DNA from: Bolinopsis microptera
Lineage: Eukaryota > Ctenophora > Tentaculata > Lobata > Bolinopsidae
DNA: 64,000 bases
NCBI RefSeq assembly: GCF_026151205.1
Contig: NC_087081.1
Span: forward strand, 10,727,113 to 10,791,112
Reading direction: 5' to 3'
Positions 59,406 through 64,000 of the stretch are shown here, piece after piece (within the stretch, counting starts at the first letter, position 1; each line of letters opens with the position of its first letter). The position numbers were made by a program, and so were the translations under genes. The notes beneath the pieces are model-generated. The model was not told where the DNA came from. It saw only the letters and a program-made list of their open reading frames with translations, and ran no database searches.

Positions 59406-60087
59406 CTAAAATGAGGGGAACAAATCGTTAGATTGGGGACGGCAGTGCGGGATTTTATGACGTCACGAGTTGTGATGACGTCACGTGGTGTTGTGATGAT
59501 GTCACGTGGTGTTGTGGGGAGGATGACGGTACGTGGTTTGGTGATTGTATTTACACTGCAGACATGTTAATATCGGGAGCAAAGTTGTGATAACATGGTC
59601 TTATCGAACGAACTAGCACATTATTTAGATACCGCAATGCCTTATAATTGCCCAATGAATGCCTCACAAATGGCGTATAAAGTTTTTAAACACTTGCACT
59701 CATAACCCTAAAAGATCAATCCAAACATATAAATTTCATAAACATGTGGAGGTAGCAAAAGGAACAACACCTAGCATAACTACTACTACGTACTACTACT
59801 ACTACTACTAGCATAAGCAATCAATATAGCGGGGTCCACAGTTAACTATCGTATTAAATACAAATAATCTGGTATTATCTAATCATTCCACATGCGGATC
59901 AACATTCTGCTCGAATAAAACTGACTGGAGCTGCCAAGCAGTTCCGACAGTCTGTACTCAGTTCATAGCCAAGTGACTGTTTTATTAGTTTATTGTCACG
60001 TGACTAAAATACTGCTTCTCTATTGGCTAGTTTGAGTCACGTAGCTAGAATACTGCTTTCTTATTGGCTAGTTGGAGTATCCCCGAT
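59406..60087. other. Spacer with CRE-type repeats and a (TAC)n run
   Basis: GATGACGTCACGTGGTGTTG copies at 59,458-59,520; CTACTACTACTACTACTAC near 59,783-59,812; GTCACGTGACT near 59,996 and a related GAGTCACGTAGCT near 60,034. No gene. Confidence 0.7.
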
Positions 60088-60335
60088 TTAAGCTCCTCCC
60101 CCAGACTCATAATAGTTATCCCGACATTGCTGTACCCTGTGATCAGGATTCTCTCTCTTGTGTTGAGCGTACGCTCTAGCATGCATCCTTTTCATGTGTT
60201 TGATCAAGTTCCCACTTTCTCCGGCTCTCATGTCACAGAAGAAACACTTGTAAGGACGTTTACAGAGGTGTTTGATGGCGATGTGGCGGCGTAGAGAAGC
60301 TCGACACGTGTACGTCTTGTGGCAGATCTGGCAAG
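60088..60335 (-). CDS. Terminal module 47: two-finger exon with long tail
   Basis: Acceptor CGTTCCCTTTCAG, then CT; 81 residues. CQICHKTYTCRASLRRH-AIKH, linker LCKRPYK, CFFCDMRAGESGNL-HMKRMH, then a polar tail (YAQHKRENPDHRVQQ) ending SGGGA. The second finger has Ala-Gly in place of the usual aromatic core position (CDMRAG rather than CxxxF). Confidence 0.87.
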
Positions 60336-60734
60336 CTGAAAGGGAACGTGAAAGAGAAAGTGAAAGGAAAAGTGAAAGTGTAAGGCGAGGAGGACTCTTT
60401 GAAAGTGAGATATAGCGATCAAACGATGGCCTCTAAATTTTTAAAGCGAATTTAATTTATCATAATCAATATTCAACTTTGTTCTGGTTCTTGTCAATGA
60501 GGACTGGTTCTTAATGTCATGAAGAAAAAAAAAAATTTGCCTTCTTGATAAACCATAAAGAAAAATAATACCAATCATAATTATAACAAAATAGATTAAA
60601 AATAAATCAGACATTCAAACTTCTGACCATGTTATTGCATTTTAACTAGGACTTGTAAAGTAAACCACTTATATGTTTTACTTAACGACTTTTAAAAACT
60701 TTGCTAATTATTTGAACTTGTAACTTGGTTTTAG

Positions 60735-60968
60735 GCGTAACGGCACGTGGTTTTAGATGACGACACCGGATTAACGATGATGCCACGTGGTTTATGATTA
60801 CGTCACGTGGTTCATGATGACGTCACGTGGTTTATGATGACGTCACGTGGTTTATGATGACGTCACGCGAACTTTATATAAACTGGACGTCACGTGGTTT
60901 CAAATTCACACTACATTACGAGGCTTATGATGACGTCACGTGGTTAATTATGACGTCACGTGACTCAG
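60735..60968. promoter_or_regulatory. ATGACGTCACGTGGTT array
   Basis: Around eight copies of GATGACGTCACGTGGTTTAT or near variants, interrupted by unrelated sequence, in the spacer 3' of module 48. Densest CRE and E-box overlap in the window. Confidence 0.6.
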
Positions 60969-61027
60969 ACTCCCTCCGATAAATCACCTACAACACTGTC
61001 CTTCTCCTCAATAAACCCAAGATGACG

Positions 61028-61230
61028 TCATGTGAGCGTCTCCTCAACAAACCCATGATGACGTTTCATATGCAACTTCCTATTGTTATTAGTCCCGAAT
61101 GCTTTCTCACAGTAAAGACATTTGAAGCGGCGTATCTTGAAGTGGACCAAGTCCATGTGTCTTCGCAGTTTGTACTGGTTACAGGGCCGGTTACAGATAG
61201 GACAAGGCGTCATCTTGTAGTGCTTGCTCT
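61028..61230 (-). CDS. Terminal module 48: two-finger C2H2 exon
   Basis: Acceptor GACCATCTTCAG, then AG; 66 residues. CPICNRPCNQYKLRRH-DLVH (11-residue loop), linker FKIRRFK, CLYCEKAFGTNNNR-HMKRHH, tail GFVEETLT. It resembles the 10-16 block although it lies 30 kb away. Confidence 0.89.
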
Positions 61231-61485
61231 CTGAAGATGGTCATACTGAGCTAGAGGTAGGGTGCTAGGTTGTGATTGATTTGTTTATTGTTCGTACGTT
61301 GAGCGTGAAAATTAAATGTGAGTGTTAAATTATAGCTGTCTAATATTCAGTGGTTACATTCAGACCTTTTGTTGCTCTTTCTCGACAATAAGGTACGCCG
61401 GTACGGGTAAATAATAATTTAACTTCAAAACCGCCCAAAAGGAACAACTTTAAAACAATTTGAGGCTCTACGAATAACAATTCAC

Positions 61486-61715
61486 TTAAATATGGTCGTT
61501 CTGCTTAATGTATGCGTGTATGTGTCTCCGTCTCATGTGGGACTTCTTATTGCTGATTGTTCCAAATGTCTGGAAGCAAAAATCACACTTGTGAGGCTTT
61601 AGCTTAAGATGTACCAGATTGACATGATCGTTCAGATTGTGAGCATCTCCTACCAGCATTTTGGCGCAATAGGGACACTGGTGTCGTTTAAGTGGTCTTT
61701 GACTTCGCTTCCGGG
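61486..61715 (-). CDS. Terminal module 49: two-finger C2H2 exon
   Basis: Acceptor TTCAAATTTTAG, then CC; 75 residues. Basic lead RKRSQRPLKRHQ, CPYCAKMLVGDAHNLNDH-NLVH (13-residue loop), linker LKLKPHK, CDFCFQTFGTISNK-HMRRRH, tail IHAYIKQNDHI. Parent-like sister of the broken module 50. Confidence 0.89.
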
Positions 61716-62111
61716 CTAAAATTTGAATATAAGTGGCATGAACCATTGCTGTGACCAGTGATAGTGGTACAGATGCACATCAAACTCAAGATTTGGACTG
61801 GACTAGCGAAAGTATCGTTTATTTAAAGATCATAAATCATTCCACTCGTGTACACTGTACACATGTCAGCCAAATATATTATATACGACAAGAAAACAGT
61901 ATATTCACAGAAAATCATGTGGCGTCATTCAAACTGAACAGAGTTATAATCAGTGAAAAATACATCTGTACTAGTAGTAGACGTACTTTAAAATGTAACG
62001 TACAAGTACGTACTTTAAGCAAAGTACCGAACGTACTGCTTATCCAAGCTGTGTCCGTAGTTCACTGAATGTACTGAATGTATTGAATGTACTTCTTATA
62101 ATGATACTTCT

Positions 62112-62296
62112 TCATATGGTTTGTCCTCGCGCCCCACAGGCCACAATCCGAAGGTCTTCTCGCAGAATAACACCGATATTAGGCTTTAAGTTCAGATGTA
62201 CCAGATTGACATGCTCGTTCAGATTACAGATCTGCTTGGGACAGTATGGACATTGTGGTTTTTTTAATGATCTTGGGCATGATTTTCGTTTTAGGG
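62112..62296 (-). pseudogene. Terminal module 50: frameshifted two-finger exon
   Basis: Acceptor AAGACACCCCAG, then CC keeps phase. Finger 1 (CPYCPKQICNLNEH-NLVH) and linker LNLKPNI are readable and match module 49. The next Cys-x2-Cys region is disrupted by a missing base (TGTTATTCTGCGAG), and a second indel is needed before the NHMKK-type His region. As it stands the frame ends at 62,112 after finger 1. Either a decaying module or two consensus errors. Confidence 0.75.
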
Positions 62297-62462
62297 CTGG
62301 GGTGTCTTATCAACACGTGGGGTGTCTTCTTAACACGTGGGGTGTCTTCTCAACACGTGGGGTGTCTTCTTAACACGTGGGGTGTCTTCTTAACACGTGG
62401 GGTGTCTTCTCAACACGTGGGGTGTCTTCTCAACACGTGGGGTGTCTTCTCAACACGTGGGC
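62290..62462. repeat. 20-bp minisatellite, about 9 copies, derived from the end of module 51
   Basis: The unit AACACGTGGGGTGTCTTCTC (or TTA variant) is, on the minus strand, the coding DNA for the last residues of module 51 (HVLRRHPTC). The first unit is coding and the rest run on downstream to the acceptor of module 50. Confidence 0.93.
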
Positions 62463-62749
62463 CGTCTTATTACTCTTCGTCTTAAATATGGCATCACAAT
62501 AATCACACTTTACACAAGGCACCAAGTTCAAATGTTTCATCCTCATGTGGGACTTCCTGTTTCCCGTCGTCCCGAAACACTGGTCACAATAGTCACACTT
62601 GTACGGTCTCAACTTGAGGTGCACCAAGTTCACGTGTTCCTGGAGCTTGCTGGGGGATTTGGTTTGCTTGCCACAGTAGGAGCACTGGAGGTGATTGGTC
62701 ACTGGGTATGAGCCGGGTGACCAACGAACTGGATAACGAACGTACTGCA
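62430..62749 (-). CDS. Terminal module 51: three-finger C2H2 exon
   Basis: Acceptor CCTCTCTGGTCCACAG, then TG; 105 residues. Lead YVRYPVRWSPGSYPV, CSYCGKQTKSPSKLQEH-NLVH, linker LKLRPYK, CDYCDQCFGTTGNR-HMRMKH, spacer LNLVPCVK, CDYCDAIFKTKSNK-HVLRRH, ending PTC. The third finger's last helix is the seed of the adjacent minisatellite. Confidence 0.9.
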
Positions 62750-63102
62750 CTGTGGACCAGAGAGGGATTAGTGATGACGTCACATGGGTAATGCTGACGT
62801 CACGTCAGGGGTGGAGGTATTAATAGCTGATTATAATATGATGGTATGATGGTGAGTAGATGAGATTGAGACTGATTGCAGGCATTTATTTTGCTAAATT
62901 TTCTGAGTGTCTCTATTTACCTATTTCTTCGTGTCTTTAATTACAAGATAGATGATTAATCTTACGCAAACAAATAACGATAACAAATAATAAACAAACC
63001 GTAGCTTAGAAAATAATAAGATAATTATGAATAAGCATAAACTAATACTATCATAATGATAGAATAAGTCTGTAAAACAAGTCTACAAAAATGAGATATC
63101 GT

Positions 63103-63371
63103 TTATCGGGGAATATGCCTCCGGTCAGCAATAAATGTCCCTATCTGCTCCACCGTCATCTCGTGGGTGTAAGACAGATGGGACCTCAAATTGGTTAGCA
63201 CTGAAAACTTTTTGCCACACAGAGAACAAGAGTAACGCCAAATTTTGTGATGAACAATCTGGATGTGGGATTTTAGCTGTTTCTTGTGTTTGTAACAATA
63301 GGGACAAACTCCAGAGCTTAAACTTCTCGGGTTCACTGGGAAATCTTGTGGTCTGGCTCTGTTGGATCGGT
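63103..63371 (-). CDS. Terminal module 52: two-finger C2H2 exon
   Basis: Acceptor ATATTACCCCCAG, then AC; 88 residues. Lead RSNRARPQDFPVNPRSLSSG, CPYCYKHKKQLKSHIQIVH (nine-residue loop), linker HKIWRYS, CSLCGKKFSVLTNLRSH-SYTH, tail EMTVEQIGTFIADRRHIP. Nearly identical to module 53, including the intron sequence just upstream. Confidence 0.92.
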
Positions 63372-63379
63372 CTGGGGGT

Positions 63380-63475
63380 AATATAACGTCACGTGTGTAA
63401 TGATGACGTCACGTGGTTAATGATGACGTCACGTGGTTAATGGTTACGTCATTTGGTTGATGATGACGTCGGGTG
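63380..63475. promoter_or_regulatory. ATGATGACGTCACGTGGTTA array, 4-5 copies
   Basis: Units of about 20 bp with decay (ATTTGG, GACGTCGGG variants) in the intron upstream of module 52. The same repeat restarts at 63,970 upstream of module 53. Confidence 0.6.
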
Positions 63476-63672
63476 GTTAGAATTATGGAGTGATTTGAGT
63501 GTTGAACCCTAAGATTATTTATGCTGTCTTCACGCATGGTACATAGTAAAGCCAACTAGAGTTATGACTAAATAACTGAAAAGCTTATAATCTAATTTTC
63601 GGAGAAAACCACAGACAATCTTAAATCTAAATAATTTCCAACAAAAAGATACGGATATAAAGTCAAATTCTC

Positions 63673-63959
63673 TCATAGCGGGATATGTCTCTTTTCCTGA
63701 ATAAACCTCCCTATCTCTTCAGAACTCATCTTGTGGGTGCGCTGTAAATGAAACCTCAAATTGGTTAGCACTGAAAACTTTTTGCCACACAAAACATTAC
63801 CAAACATTAATGAACAAGAGTAACGCCAGATCTTGTGATGAACAATCTGGATATGGGATTTTAGCTTTTTCATGTATTTGAAACAATAAGGACAAACTCC
63901 AGAGGATAATTTTTTCGGTTTCACTGGGAAATCTTGTGGTCTGGCTCTGTTGGATCGGT
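63673..63959 (-). CDS. Terminal module 53: duplicate of module 52 with an insertion in finger 2
   Basis: Acceptor ATATTACCCCAG, then AC; 94 residues. CPYCFKYMKKLKSHIQIVH, linker HKIWRYS, then CSL-MFGNVL-CGKKFSVLTNLRFH-QRTH. The six residues MFGNVL, an 18-nt in-frame insertion, separate the two Cys of finger 2 and should abolish zinc binding unless spliced out. Tail EEIGRFIQEKRHIPL as in module 52. It is the closest module to the expected constant exons. Confidence 0.87.
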
Positions 63960-63969
63960 CTGGGGTAAT

Positions 63970-64000
63970 ATAACGTCACGTGGTTAATGATGACGTCACG
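63970..64000. promoter_or_regulatory. Start of another TGACGTCACG array, cut by the window edge
   Basis: ACGTCACGTGGTTAATGATG then ACGTCACG; a continuation of the spacer motif seen upstream of module 52. Confidence 0.55.

Overview
The window is AT-rich, repeat-laden DNA from an invertebrate metazoan; the phylum cannot be fixed from the sequence. Animal origin rests on complete SIX-class homeodomain and FLYWCH modules, dozens of C2H2 zinc-finger (ZF) modules, a CR1-like non-LTR retrotransposon, a class-A-type GPCR remnant, MITE-like elements and many minisatellites. No bacterial or organellar features and no tRNA or rRNA genes were seen.

Layout. Positions 1-11,700 hold no host gene I can support: AT-rich sequence, GC-rich dispersed inverted repeats, and a 1.25-kb tandem repeat built on the 5' end of a CR1-like endonuclease ORF (about 3.55-7.4 kb). 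This grades into a poorly matching, possibly unpolished tandem region (about 6.4-10.95 kb). From 11.7 kb to the right edge the minus strand carries about 53 consecutive short modules, roughly one per kb. Each begins directly behind a 3' splice acceptor, and all but one end in an in-frame stop with no usable splice donor (module 2 is split by an intron). Most lack a convincing start codon. In every module the reading frame resumes after exactly two nucleotides (intron phase 1). Forty-eight modules encode C2H2 or C2HC fingers, usually two. The others encode a complete SIX domain plus homeodomain (31,834-32,684), a divergent SIX-like homeodomain (15,685-16,334), two FLYWCH fingers (33,239-33,450; 44,841-45,376) and a helix-turn-helix-like domain (56,278-56,615).

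Interpretation (inference). This looks like the variable 3' half of one giant transcription-factor locus. One or more constant 5' exons, expected beyond position 64,000 on the minus strand, would be joined by alternative cis- or trans-splicing to one of more than 50 interchangeable DNA-binding tails. The plan is that of insect lola and mod(mdg4), whose BTB exons splice to C2H2 or FLYWCH terminal exons. Here there are more tails, and several unrelated DNA-binding folds are mixed. Neighbouring modules form sequence subfamilies, so the array grew by local duplication. Some modules are decaying (lost Cys or His, an in-frame insertion, frameshifts).

Other content. An intact-looking 839-codon CR1-like ORF lies inside the array (41.1-43.7 kb). 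A GPCR pseudogene lies on the opposite strand (17.45-18.03 kb). Minisatellites repeatedly begin at or include the last codons of a module. From 40 kb rightward the spacers carry many copies of TGACGTCA, often fused to CACGTG. Introns between modules not described separately are AT-rich with nothing recognisable.
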